A stretch of 61,962 bases of DNA from Victivallaceae bacterium. Its GTDB lineage: Bacteria; Verrucomicrobiota; Lentisphaeria; Victivallales; Victivallaceae. The stretch's first letter is position 1; every line of letters begins with the position of its first letter. The position numbers and the translations under genes were made by a program. This document shows positions 1 to 8,109 of this stretch, one piece after another. The notes under the pieces are model-generated. The model was not told the origin of the DNA. It was given only the letters and a program-made list of their open reading frames with translations, and did no database searches. Where the stretch lies: assembly GCA_021647315.1 (NCBI GenBank), contig JAKIUY010000013.1:1-61962 (forward strand), given 5' to 3'.

Positions 1-127
1 AAGCTACCGTCTCAAAAATAGAGAAAAGGAGGTTGACAACGAGTTAAATCAAACGTAGATTAAAAAATGATAGGGGTGGTACATTTTGAAGTGACCGCAA
101 GTGGTACACTTTGGGTGACCGCTGACA
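1..127. mobile_element. Terminal end of an IS21-like insertion sequence (partial)
   Basis: Two direct repeats, GTGGTACATTTTGAAGTGACC-type at 76-98 and GTGGTACACTTTGGGTGACC-type at 101-122, lie just inside a CTGACA end at 127 (TGTCAG when read inward). Multiple terminal repeats of about 20 bp behind a TGT/ACA end are a property of IS21-family elements; the family assignment is my inference because no transposase is in the window. The element would continue leftwards off the window. Confidence 0.55.
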
Positions 128-216
128 ATATCGACAAAATCATTATCACATCCATTTTTTGCTGCCAATGGCAATGGATGAGATATCTTAAAAAGTCTTT
201 TAATAAATTCTAACAT
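128..216 (-). pseudogene. 5' fragment of a small gene cut by the IS end
   Basis: On the minus strand an ATG at 216 follows an AGGGA ribosome site and opens a frame of about 30 codons (starting MLEFIKRLFKISHP) that runs straight into the IS21-like end at 127. The residues resemble no family I know. I read it as the surviving start of a gene interrupted by the insertion; it could also be chance. The rest of 217-320 holds no gene that I can see. Confidence 0.3.
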
Positions 217-320
217 AATATCCCTATTTGATCTTCTATTATTCTATATCAAGAAATAATCAAAACAGCCTAGTGCGGAGCACTGCATATTCAGGTTCGT
301 AGCGGAGCGAAGAAGATGAA

Positions 321-1304
321 TTATCCGAACAGATCCGGGGCGAACTTTTCCGGTTGAGACGGTTCTGTTGCAGTTTTTTCAGTGGGTTGTGGTGATGCTG
401 CGGAGATCGCGAACAGATCACCTGTTACAACTGCCGGCCGTAATGTTTCAATCTCTTTAACGATACTTTTCAATTCAAGAGTTTCGCACAATTCATGGAT
501 TTTATCCCAATCCGGTTCACGTCTAATCATGGCCTGTTCTTTCAGCCACGGACGATCAGGAATATTGGTATTCAGTGTTACCAGTTTGATATTTTTCCGC
601 AGTAGGTCAGCTGATTCAATAATTTTCAGCCGCAGTTTTTCTTTTTCAATAGTTTTCGGATGTTCCAGCATCGCATTGATGGAACCGGCTTGCGCCATCA
701 ATGTTGCAGCTGTTTTTGGGCCGATCCCGGCAATACCGGGAATATTATCTGAACTGTCGCCAATCAGTGACAGGTAATCGATAATCTGTTCCGGCGTGAC
801 CATGAATTTTTCGATAACCTCTTCTGGACCGCGAAGCTCAAGTACCCCTTTTTTGCCTGGAATTAACATTTTTACCCGGGGTGAGATTAGTTGGGCTAGA
901 TCTTTGTCAGCACTGATGATTCTAAATTCAGCCGTTTTGATATCACTGGCAATCGCGGCAATAACATCATCGGCTTCAAAATCTTTATCACCGAATTTAG
1001 GCCAGCCGAACGCTTCAACCATCTCTTCAATAGTGTCAAGCTGGGAGCGCAGATCATCCGGCATCGGCGGACGATTAGCCTTGTAGTCAGGTGCTAGTTC
1101 CATTCTGAATGCCGGTTTGCCACGGTCAAAAACGACCGCACCGCGTGACGATGGATATTCACGGTGCATGCGCAGGAGAAATTTTGTTATGGCAAAAATA
1201 GCGTTAACCGGTTCCTGTTTTGAATTTGTCAGGTAACGAATGGCGTAGTATCCACGGTAGATCTGGGCGAATGCATCTATAAGTATAATGGGTTTGTCTG
1301 ACAT
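321..1304 (-). CDS. 5'-3' exonuclease / flap endonuclease (Pol I N-terminal-domain type)
   Basis: A 327-residue stand-alone copy of the 53EXO domain normally found at the N-terminus of DNA polymerase I. Seen: the N-terminal PIN-like start (PIILIDAFAQIYRGYYAIR), acidic metal-binding motifs (VVFDRGKPAFR near residue 57, DFEADDVIA near 110, ISADKDLAQL near 130) and the helix-hairpin-helix segment DNIPGIAGIGPKTAATLM near residue 187. It should degrade 5' ends and flaps, for example RNA primers. The last 40 residues are a Pro/Thr-rich tail with no polymerase domain. An AAAGGA site lies upstream of the ATG. The gene stands alone between repeats. Confidence 0.9.
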   Translation of the reverse strand: MSDKPIILIDAFAQIYRGYYAIRYLTNSKQEPVNAIFAITKFLLRMHREYPSSRGAVVFDRGKPAFRMELAPDYKANRPPMPDDLRSQLDTIEEMVEAFGWPKFGDKDFEADDVIAAIASDIKTAEFRIISADKDLAQLISPRVKMLIPGKKGVLELRGPEEVIEKFMVTPEQIIDYLSLIGDSSDNIPGIAGIGPKTAATLMAQAGSINAMLEHPKTIEKEKLRLKIIESADLLRKNIKLVTLNTNIPDRPWLKEQAMIRREPDWDKIHELCETLELKSIVKEIETLRPAVVTGDLFAISAASPQPTEKTATEPSQPEKFAPDLFG

Positions 1305-1816
1305 GTTGATCCTTTATCTTGGTCTAATAGGGAATTGTATTGCGAGCACAACTAAAGTTGTGAACTCCAACAGCGTAGTGCCCGATTGCAAGTGTGACTG
1401 TTTGAATTCAATGCTTTAGCATTGCTTTTTAATCTGAAAGTTCCGGCAAAGCCGGCTTTGTTCAATATTAACTTAACCTTTTATCGCATATTATCAAGTT
1501 GACGTTTAATCAATTGCTACTAGCTCGTTCGTAGTTCCCACTTTAATGGGCGTTTTACCGCATCTTCAGGTGCATAACGGCTCGCTAAGGAATCACAAAA
1601 AACAGGTTGGAACTTTTCACTTGATTGCAAACAATTTTGTTGACAATGTAAGCTTCGATACATATTTGTCTTTTTTGTGTATTTTATTACTTAAATGCTA
1701 TACTGGTTGTATATGATGACAGTTTTGTATTATTTTCCTTTGTTGTATTGGTTTTGTTTTTAGTGTTTGTTTCTTAAGATATTAATTGATAGTTATTTAT
1801 GTTTTTTATTGATTTT
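1305..1816. repeat. Intergenic region with short palindromes
   Basis: No gene seen. It contains several small hairpins: CACAAC-taaa-GTTGTG (about 1347-1362), ATGCTTTAGCAT (about 1410), and CCGGC-aaa-GCCGG (about 1443-1455). The last recurs at 44450 (CCGGC-aga-GCCGG) and inside the Rhs gene near 52194 (ACCGGC-aa-GCCGGT). They look like members of dispersed REP-like hairpin families. Confidence 0.45.
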
Positions 1817-1832
1817 TGGCATGCGATGTGCT
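1817..1832 (+). promoter_or_regulatory. Sigma-54 (-24/-12) promoter of glnK-amtB
   Basis: TGGCATGCGATGTGCT has the GG and GC doublets separated by exactly 10 bases, as in the sigma-54 consensus TGGCAC-N5-TTGCW. Transcription would start near 1843, about 55 bases before the P-II start codon. Nitrogen-regulated sigma-54 control is typical for glnK-amtB. I could not identify convincing NtrC half-sites upstream. Confidence 0.75.
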
Positions 1833-1898
1833 TTTACTATCGTATTGCCGGCAACTGGTGTCGACATGATAATATTTAATTACTAAACGAGGGAAATG

Positions 1899-2240
1899 AT
1901 GAAACTGGTAACAGCTTATATCAAGCCGGAACGTTTGAATGCAGTCAAACAGGAGCTGTATAAACGGGATATTTTTAAAATGTCAGTAACTAACGCATTG
2001 GGTTGTGGGCAGCAGAAAGGCTACCATGAGAGCTACCGAGGCGTTGAGTATGAAGTTAATCTATTGAAGAAATTACGCATGGAGATTGCGGTGAATGATG
2101 AATATGTAACTCAGACGATTGAGGGGATTATTGCGGGTGCCGCAACGGGCAGTATTGGTGACGGGAAAATATTTGTTACTAATCTTGAACAGTGTATCAG
2201 AATTCGGACTAAAGAAAATGGTGAACTCGCGGTTGGCTGA
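1899..2240 (+). CDS. glnK: P-II nitrogen regulatory protein (GlnK/GlnB family)
   Basis: A small trimeric signal protein that senses 2-oxoglutarate and ATP/ADP and, next to amtB, is expected to gate the ammonium channel. Seen: N-terminal KLVTAYIKPERL, the T-loop core GQQKGYHESYRGVEYEV, and the nucleotide-binding segments AATGSIGDGKIFV and CIRIRTKENG. Two ATGs are adjacent (1896, 1899). The second has better spacing from GAGGGA (1889-1894) and makes the T-loop tyrosine residue 51, the uridylylation site in proteobacterial P-II. Length (113 aa) is normal. It lies upstream of amtB on the same strand behind a sigma-54 promoter. GlnK is preferred over GlnB only because of the amtB linkage. Confidence 0.93.
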   Translation: MKLVTAYIKPERLNAVKQELYKRDIFKMSVTNALGCGQQKGYHESYRGVEYEVNLLKKLRMEIAVNDEYVTQTIEGIIAGAATGSIGDGKIFVTNLEQCIRIRTKENGELAVG

Positions 2241-2321
2241 TATTAGAGTTAAGCTTTAATATATTTTAGATTATTACTCATAAATATCTTACGGTTTTCT
2301 GTTAGGATATTGTTATATACC

Positions 2322-2360
2322 CGCTTCCGCAGCAGTGATAGCTGCGAAGTTTGAAGCGGA
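2322..2360. repeat. Dispersed hairpin repeat (CCGCTTC...GAAGCGG type)
   Basis: CCGCTTCCGCAGC ... GAAGTTTGAAGCGG in the glnK-amtB gap forms a stem. Inverted or variant copies occur at 25764-25795 and around 36268-36303 (CCGCTTCAAACTCCG ... CGGAAGC). A transcribed hairpin here could tune amtB relative to glnK, but that is speculation. Confidence 0.5.
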
Positions 2361-2400
2361 TTAGTTCAGACGAACGTCTGTTATCAAGGAAAGAAAAAAG

Positions 2401-3729
2401 ATGAAAAAGAATAGTTTAATAAAAGTTGTGGCGGTAATGATTATTGTTGGGTTGGTTATCCCAACCGGATTTGGTGCTGAAATTAAACCGGTATCCCAGG
2501 CATTGTTTACGGTTAATAATATCTGGATGTTGGTTGCGACGTTGTTGGTATTTATTATGCATTTGGGGTTTGCCACCCTTGAGACAGGGTTGACCAGAGC
2601 TAAGAATACGGTCAATATACTCGCAAAAAATACCGCGATTGTCGCAATTGGTTTGCTGACTTACGCGCTAATCGGGTTTAATCTGATGTATCCTGGTGAT
2701 GATGCATGGTTCAGTGCAGCTAAATGGCTGGGTTTCAGTGGTTTTGGACTGGAATGTCCTGTCGGAGACGCGGGATTGATTAATTATGCAGGAGGGGCTT
2801 ATACCTATTGGACAGATTTTCTGTTTCAGGGCATGTTCGCCGCGACTGCCGCGACCATTGTTTCTGGAGCGGTAGCTGAACGGATTAAATTAAGCAGTTT
2901 TCTGATTTTTTCAGCCGTCTATGTCGCTCTGGTCTATCCGGTTATCGGCTCTTGGGGCTGGGGAAAAGGGTGGCTGGACGTGATGAATTTTCATGATTTT
3001 GCCGGATCAACATTTGTGCACTCGGTTGGTGGCTGGGGAGCACTGGCTGGAGTATTGTTACTCGGTCCGCGGATTGGCAAATATGTCAATGATAAAATCC
3101 GTCCGATTCCAGGGCACAGCATGCCGTTGGCGACGATCGGCGCGTTTTTGCTCTGGTTCGGCTGGTTCGGATTTAATGGTGGATCGGTACTGTCTGCTGA
3201 TCCGGGAAAGGTCTCTTATGTTTTTGTAACGACAACTCTGGCGGCAGCAGCCGGGATCATGGGGGCGATGATTACATCGTGGATTGTTCAGCGAAAGCCT
3301 GATCTGTCAATGATGCTTAATGGTTGCTTGGCGGGACTGGTCGGCATTACCGCCGGTGCTGATGTGATTGCGGTTCCTTATGCTATTGTGGTCGGACTTA
3401 TTGCCGGAATTATTGTGGTATTAGCTGTTTTGATGTTTGATAAAATCAAGATTGATGATCCGGTCGGTGCGTTGTCGGTGCATTTGGTCTGTGGCATCTG
3501 GGGAACATTGGCGGTTGGTATTTTTGTCGCTGAATATAGTTTTCTTACACAGTTGACCGGCATCGTAGCTGCCGGCGCATTTAGCTTTTCTGCGGCGTTT
3601 ATAATTTTCTTCGTCTTGAAGAAAACTATTGGTATCAGAGTTGATGAACTTGAAGAGCTCCGTGGTCTTGATATTGGCGAACACGGCATGGAGGCATATA
3701 ACGGTTTCCAGATTTTTACTACTCAGTAG
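2401..3729 (+). CDS. amtB: Ammonium transporter (Amt family)
   Basis: An inner-membrane ammonium channel of 442 residues with a cleavable-looking signal peptide (MKKNSLIKVVAVMIIVGLVIPTG...) and then the 11-helix Amt fold. The twin pore histidines are visible as His207 (STFVHSVGG) and His361 (LSVHLVCGIWG), 154 residues apart. Other signatures are FQGMFAATAATIVSGA (phenylalanine gate region), GWGWGKGW, DFAGSTFVH and WFGWFGFNGGS. It follows glnK by 160 bp with no terminator between, so it probably shares the sigma-54 promoter. Expected role: scavenging ammonium under nitrogen limitation, blocked by de-uridylylated P-II when nitrogen returns. Confidence 0.96.
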   Translation: MKKNSLIKVVAVMIIVGLVIPTGFGAEIKPVSQALFTVNNIWMLVATLLVFIMHLGFATLETGLTRAKNTVNILAKNTAIVAIGLLTYALIGFNLMYPGDDAWFSAAKWLGFSGFGLECPVGDAGLINYAGGAYTYWTDFLFQGMFAATAATIVSGAVAERIKLSSFLIFSAVYVALVYPVIGSWGWGKGWLDVMNFHDFAGSTFVHSVGGWGALAGVLLLGPRIGKYVNDKIRPIPGHSMPLATIGAFLLWFGWFGFNGGSVLSADPGKVSYVFVTTTLAAAAGIMGAMITSWIVQRKPDLSMMLNGCLAGLVGITAGADVIAVPYAIVVGLIAGIIVVLAVLMFDKIKIDDPVGALSVHLVCGIWGTLAVGIFVAEYSFLTQLTGIVAAGAFSFSAAFIIFFVLKKTIGIRVDELEELRGLDIGEHGMEAYNGFQIFTTQ

Positions 3730-3748
3730 TAGTAGCTTACTTTTATGA

Positions 3749-3911
3749 TATACTTTGAGCGGGAAGAAACTTAACTTTTTGCGTGATGATGGTAATGCTG
3801 GACTGCTTTTGGTAAGTTATTGGCTACTAGAAGTAACCGATAATTTGCAAAAGGCAGAAACAGTGTTATCGAGGTGCGCAAAAAGCTAAGATTTCAAGCG
3901 TTTAAAGTATA
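3749..3911 (+). ncRNA. Candidate structured RNA: long rod-like hairpin downstream of amtB
   Basis: The two halves of this 163-nt segment pair almost throughout. The outer arm ATACTTTGAGC pairs with the AAAGTAT end, ACTTTTTGCG with CGCAAAAAG, GGTAATGCTG with CAGTGTTATC, CTGCTTTT with AAAAGGCAG, and a 17-bp terminal stem (GTAAGTTATTGGCTACT against AGTAACCGATAATTTGC) closes on AGA. Many G-U pairs suggest selection on RNA. It starts about 20 nt after the amtB stop and is followed at once by a terminator. It could be a 3'-UTR element, an independent small RNA, or a palindromic mobile repeat; it lacks the single large central bubble typical of 6S RNA. Confidence 0.45.
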
Positions 3912-3912
3912 G

Positions 3913-3951
3913 ATCAATCCTCTGCTTAAAATATGGAGGATTGATTTTTTT
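3913..3951 (+). terminator. Rho-independent terminator after amtB
   Basis: Stem ATCAATCCTC (3913-3922) / GAGGATTGAT (3936-3945), 13-nt loop, followed by a run of T (3946-3951). It closes the glnK-amtB transcript. Confidence 0.8.
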
Positions 3952-4357
3952 ATTTGCCATCTAAACAGGGGATGTTTTATTATGATAAAAATATTATAAA
4001 TGATTCTATTTAAGTAGTATATGATATTTGACAGAAGAAAATTTTCAGCTTAATGGTTTTCTCCGCTTAATGTGATAGATTAATTGTTTGCCTGTAAGAA
4101 AAATGTTCCTAACTTGCTGGCTTTAGCAACGATAGTTATGGCGTTTGAAGTAGTATAATCCAGACAAATGTCTGTATTTTAACATAACAAAAATTTTACC
4201 TTAATAATAACCTAACATTAGCGCGGTAAAGTATATGTCAAAGGGAAGTGTTTGAGATGGCCAATCACTTCGGCAGTTAGATATTTATAATCATAATTTA
4301 TGGAGGAATATGTTCTAGAATAAAATATTTCAATCAAAATTCAACCTGTAAATAAAT
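3952..4357. other. Intergenic, no gene seen
   Basis: AT-rich region before the first secretin-like gene. Near 4339 a fragment (AATTCAACCTG) matches the tail of the 93-bp repeat that follows, suggesting a decayed second copy. No convincing ORF or RNA gene was found. Confidence 0.5.
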
Positions 4358-4450
4358 TATACCCATTATGGGTAGTTTTTAGTTAGTTTATCTGGCAAAT
4401 TAAGCTCAATTGCACAGAATAAAAGTTTAAAATTCAACCTAAACGAGTAT
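4358..4450 (+). repeat. 93-bp dispersed repeat, copy 1
   Basis: Begins TATACCCATTATGGGTAG and ends TTCAACCTAAACGAGTAT. Copies of exactly the same length lie at 30541-30633 (nearly identical) and 42813-42905 (diverged). The 5' end contains the palindrome TACCC-attat-GGGTA. The two ends are weak inverted repeats (ATACCCATT / ATACTCGTT). This copy lies just upstream of the secretin-like gene and probably supplies part of its leader. Confidence 0.85.
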
Positions 4451-4475
4451 TTTAATAAAAAAAGTGATAAATAAA

Positions 4476-5906
4476 ATGAAGAAAAAAATATTAGTTGTTT
4501 TAACCACCGTTTTACTGTTAGGTATGTTGTCAATTGTCCATGCTGGAAAAACCCGAATAATTGAATTTGTCGAGGATGATGCCCAGAGTTACATGGTCTC
4601 AAAGGTTTATAAACTTAAATATGCCAGAGCGGTGGATTTGACGCCGTTTATTCTCGGGGCGGTAAAACGTTATAGCCCAAACTCAACCGTATCTCGTTTG
4701 AAATACAAATATGGACATAAATTCTTTTTAGTGGTAACAACTGCTCAGGAGATGATGCCGTTTGTTGATGATATGATTGCGAAACTTGATCGTGCTGGAA
4801 TTAAGAGAGATGAATGGGGGTCGATTATTGAAGGCACCGGCATTTATCGTTTTGCGTACAGACCTAAATATCGCTCAACAGAAGAGATGGTTCATATTGT
4901 GCACGAAGGTGCTGGCAGTGGGGACGGCGATGTTTTTCGTGATATAAGTTCAAATATGATTTATTGGAAAGATTCAGCTTCAGATGGTAAAAATGTTTTG
5001 AAGTGGTTGAAAAATCTGGATCGTCCAGTTCCGCAGATTGAATTAACGCTAAAAGTTTACAGTGTCCGTGAAAGTGATTTGCGTGATATTGGAATTGATT
5101 ACCTGGCCTGGAAAAATGGACCAGGTTTGGAAATATTCGGATTTGGATTTGATTCACTCAATTTTCGCTCAGCTGAAAAACTGTTTAGTTTGGCCGCGCA
5201 GAAATTTGCCGATGTTTCAAGTAATATGAGTTATGCATTTGGTGGTTTTTATACCGCGCCACAGTTTGACGCCAGCTTCATTCGCTGTCTTGAACAGTCA
5301 GGTAATGCAAAACTTGCCGCCACGGCATCATTGACTGTTACTAATAATTATGATAAGGAATTCTCCATTAAATTCACTCCTGAATATCAAAATATAATCA
5401 AAGATCCTGACAATGATAAAAGTAATGTTGAGCTCAGCCAGAATGCTGGGTTTGAATTGATTATCACTAATCCAATCATCTGTTTTGAAAATTTTGCCTA
5501 TCAGAGCAAGACAGATGGCACACTTGTTCACAACAAAAAGGATTATGATCGGGGTAATGGCAATGTGATTTTCGGCTATAATGTCAAAATGAATAATGTG
5601 GTTGAAAGAAATAACTACGGCGAAGAGTTATCTGATGTCAGTGAAGTTGAGTCAAGTATTACCTTGAATCTGCGCACTGAAAAATTGTTAGCCACCTGGA
5701 CTAAGGAAAGTGATGTTGAACAAATTATCGGGGTGCCGTTTCTTAGCAAAATCCCATACATCAAATATCTATTCAGTACGACAACCACAATTAAAGAGAA
5801 AAACTTTCTCTTCGTTACGGTAAAAGGACGGTTGGTGCATCCTGAATCATCGCTCTCTGAATTTGCGGGGAAAGTTATTGCGCTCGCTGAAATGCCGGGA
5901 AAATAA
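4476..5906 (+). CDS. Exported secretin-like (GspD/PilQ C-domain) protein
   Basis: From the ATG at 4476 (better signal peptide than the GTG at 4464) the protein has 476 residues, with signal MKKKILVVLTTVLLLGMLSIVHAG. An N-terminal part resembles secretin N-domains (YKLKYARAVDLTPFILGAV; FAYRPKYRSTEEMVHIVHEG). The C-terminus carries the secretin hallmark IIGVPFLSKIPYIKYLFSTTT followed by a strand FLFVTVKGRLV. Secretins form outer-membrane channels for type II/III secretion, type IV pili or phage release. No ATPase, pseudopilin or inner-membrane partner is nearby, so the channel role is unproven; it could be a shortened, non-channel relative. The next gene is a paralogue with the same architecture. 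Confidence 0.7.
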   Translation: MKKKILVVLTTVLLLGMLSIVHAGKTRIIEFVEDDAQSYMVSKVYKLKYARAVDLTPFILGAVKRYSPNSTVSRLKYKYGHKFFLVVTTAQEMMPFVDDMIAKLDRAGIKRDEWGSIIEGTGIYRFAYRPKYRSTEEMVHIVHEGAGSGDGDVFRDISSNMIYWKDSASDGKNVLKWLKNLDRPVPQIELTLKVYSVRESDLRDIGIDYLAWKNGPGLEIFGFGFDSLNFRSAEKLFSLAAQKFADVSSNMSYAFGGFYTAPQFDASFIRCLEQSGNAKLAATASLTVTNNYDKEFSIKFTPEYQNIIKDPDNDKSNVELSQNAGFELIITNPIICFENFAYQSKTDGTLVHNKKDYDRGNGNVIFGYNVKMNNVVERNNYGEELSDVSEVESSITLNLRTEKLLATWTKESDVEQIIGVPFLSKIPYIKYLFSTTTTIKEKNFLFVTVKGRLVHPESSLSEFAGKVIALAEMPGK

Positions 5907-6041
5907 TTTTAACATTTGGCAATACAAATGTTATAATTCAAATTGTTGACCTAGATTAAAAACTTAACTTTTTTTTAAAAAACTCTGAATATAAGAAACA
6001 ACTTAACCTTCGCCCGAATGGGTAGAAATAAGGATTTCATA

Positions 6042-7853
6042 ATGAATATTACTAAATTTGCTGTTTTAACCGTTGCCGGTATGCTGCCACTGGCTGGTGC
6101 AATCGCCGGGATTGAACCTGGGCCTTCTAAACCGTACGCTAATACTAAAGTAGAAGCGCAATTGCGTGTGGAAATTGATAAAGATACCGATAAAGTTCAT
6201 TTTATCAGAAATAATAATGACCCCTATGTAGTTACCAAAACTTATGTACTGAAATACGCTGACCCTTATGAACTAAGGCCATATTTGCGTGGCGTAGTAG
6301 GGGGGCGACGAGTTGATACCTCAGATGTTTTTATCGAATGTATTAAATATAATGACGGAACGGGAGTGTTGATTGTCTCAGCTGAGGAATATCGTTTTAA
6401 AGATCATAAAAATGGGATGGGGATTGATTCGACGATTAAAGAGCTGGATCAAGAGCGAGTTACCTCGTCATCAGATACGGCGTATTATCAATATTTTCCC
6501 AAATATCGTAGTGCGAAGAATTTGCAGACGATGATTTTTAATGTCGGTTTGGTGCATGATGGCGATAAATTTGAATTACAGTACGGAAAAGGAAAAGTTT
6601 TTGTTGACTCTAATCTTAATATATTACATTTCGCGGTCACAAAATTTAACCGGAAAAATATTACCGCAATGCTAGCGCAATATGATGCCCCCAACCCAGA
6701 GATTATTCTGAACTACAAGTTATATGAAATCAATGCTGAGAATGATGCAAAAATCGGGCTTGATTTTCAGTCGTGGAAGAACAATGACGGTGCTAATTTC
6801 TTTTCTGTCGGTGGACGTTACCGCAGTAACTGGGCTGCTACATTTGCTGACGGCATGACACCGAATGGTTCAAGCAAGACCTCGTTTATTAACTTCAGTC
6901 CGAAATGGAATACCAAATATCTTGATTTTCTCTCTTCTATAAGTAAGGCTAAGGTTATTACTAAGGGACAACTGACGGTTCGCAACGCTGAAACCGCTAG
7001 AATTGTCAGGAAAACTCAGTTATTTAACTATGAATTTACTGATTTGCCAAATAAGACACTTGGGCAGGAAATAACCTTTTACACTAATGTTACTGCTGTT
7101 GTCGCATTTGATAAAGGGCGTAAAAAAATTACCTTGTCGGCTCCAATTGGAGCTACTGGTCATTTAGAGGTGGTAAAAGTCACCGCTCCTAACTCTGGAC
7201 AGGAAATCTATTCTTTGACCTTAAAAGATACTACTGCTCAATTTATCAAAAATGGTAATCTGAGTGGTCAGGAACAGACGGCTTGGGTTGTCCAAGAGGT
7301 GGCGGTAGTTGATCCTGATACCGACATCGAGATGCAGAATTTATCACAGACCGTTTACAAAGGCAAAAATGTTGACACAGTTGCTGGTAGTTATGGTTTT
7401 GAATGTATTATTATCCCTTCTGTTTGCGGTAATGCGACTAAATTGAAGATTAAAATAAATAATAACTCTTTAGTAGGTTGGGAAGCTAGTGGTAATCCAC
7501 GGATCAATAACAGCTATGTTAAAACTGAAATCATGATCAGTAATGATAAAAATCAGTTTGTGATTGGTGGTATTGAGAAGACTACAGTAACCCGTGGCGT
7601 TGGTGGGCTACCATGGCTTAAAGACATTCCGCTATTAGGGTGGATATTCTCGACTGAAACTGAAAGTACCAAAAAATCACAGTTGGTGCTGGTTGCGGAA
7701 TGTATAGCTGTTCGCCCAGATACGCCAGTTGAAAGCAAAATTATGGAAGGGTTCGGTGAAATAAAAGAAGCTCTGAAAGATGCCGGCGAAAAAAATAAAT
7801 GGGGCTTTAAACAGTATGTGCTGGATAAAGATAAGAACAGATCTTTTAAATAG
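6042..7853 (+). CDS. Exported secretin-like protein, paralogue of the preceding gene
   Basis: The ATG at 6042 has an AAGGA site (6030-6034) and gives a signal peptide MNITKFAVLTVAGMLPLAGAIA; the in-frame ATG at 6018 would precede this. About 603 residues. Shared with the upstream gene: a TYVLKYADPYELRPYLRGVV N-domain segment, YYQYFPKYRSAKNLQTMIF, the LDFQSWKNNDG region (matching IDYLAWKNGPG), and the secretin signature VTRGVGGLPWLKDIPLLGWIF near the C-terminus. It is longer in the middle. The two genes are 135 bp apart and may be co-transcribed; a terminator follows. Same caveat on function as for its neighbour. Confidence 0.72.
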   Translation: MNITKFAVLTVAGMLPLAGAIAGIEPGPSKPYANTKVEAQLRVEIDKDTDKVHFIRNNNDPYVVTKTYVLKYADPYELRPYLRGVVGGRRVDTSDVFIECIKYNDGTGVLIVSAEEYRFKDHKNGMGIDSTIKELDQERVTSSSDTAYYQYFPKYRSAKNLQTMIFNVGLVHDGDKFELQYGKGKVFVDSNLNILHFAVTKFNRKNITAMLAQYDAPNPEIILNYKLYEINAENDAKIGLDFQSWKNNDGANFFSVGGRYRSNWAATFADGMTPNGSSKTSFINFSPKWNTKYLDFLSSISKAKVITKGQLTVRNAETARIVRKTQLFNYEFTDLPNKTLGQEITFYTNVTAVVAFDKGRKKITLSAPIGATGHLEVVKVTAPNSGQEIYSLTLKDTTAQFIKNGNLSGQEQTAWVVQEVAVVDPDTDIEMQNLSQTVYKGKNVDTVAGSYGFECIIIPSVCGNATKLKIKINNNSLVGWEASGNPRINNSYVKTEIMISNDKNQFVIGGIEKTTVTRGVGGLPWLKDIPLLGWIFSTETESTKKSQLVLVAECIAVRPDTPVESKIMEGFGEIKEALKDAGEKNKWGFKQYVLDKDKNRSFK

Positions 7854-7878
7854 TAATTACAGCTATCAGCTTAATTAT

Positions 7879-7913
7879 AATCCCGTCAGGAGTAATCCTG
7901 CCGGGATTTTTTT
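7879..7913 (+). terminator. Rho-independent terminator after the secretin-like pair
   Basis: AATCCCG-tcagga-gtaa-tcctgc-CGGGATT stem followed by seven T residues. Confidence 0.85.
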
Positions 7914-8109
7914 ACCCTGGATGATTTGTTGAGAGTTTCCACTGCGATGAAATATTGCTTCTAGAAAATTAACCTAAAAAATATATCACGCTAACACTAA
8001 TCTAATAATTGACCCTTAATTTATATCATATAGATGTAACAAGGTCGCATTATTGAATCAGCATTAGTGGCTAGTTATAATTGAAAACAAAACCAGGAGT
8101 TTAAAACAG

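Noticed and set aside
3749..3911. Calling the rod-like hairpin 6S RNA
   Set aside because: It has several small internal loops but not the single large central bubble of 6S, and it begins just after a coding region without a visible promoter of its own.
4358..4450. Target-site duplication around the 93-bp repeat
   Set aside because: Flanks of the three copies were compared; no convincing direct duplication on both sides.
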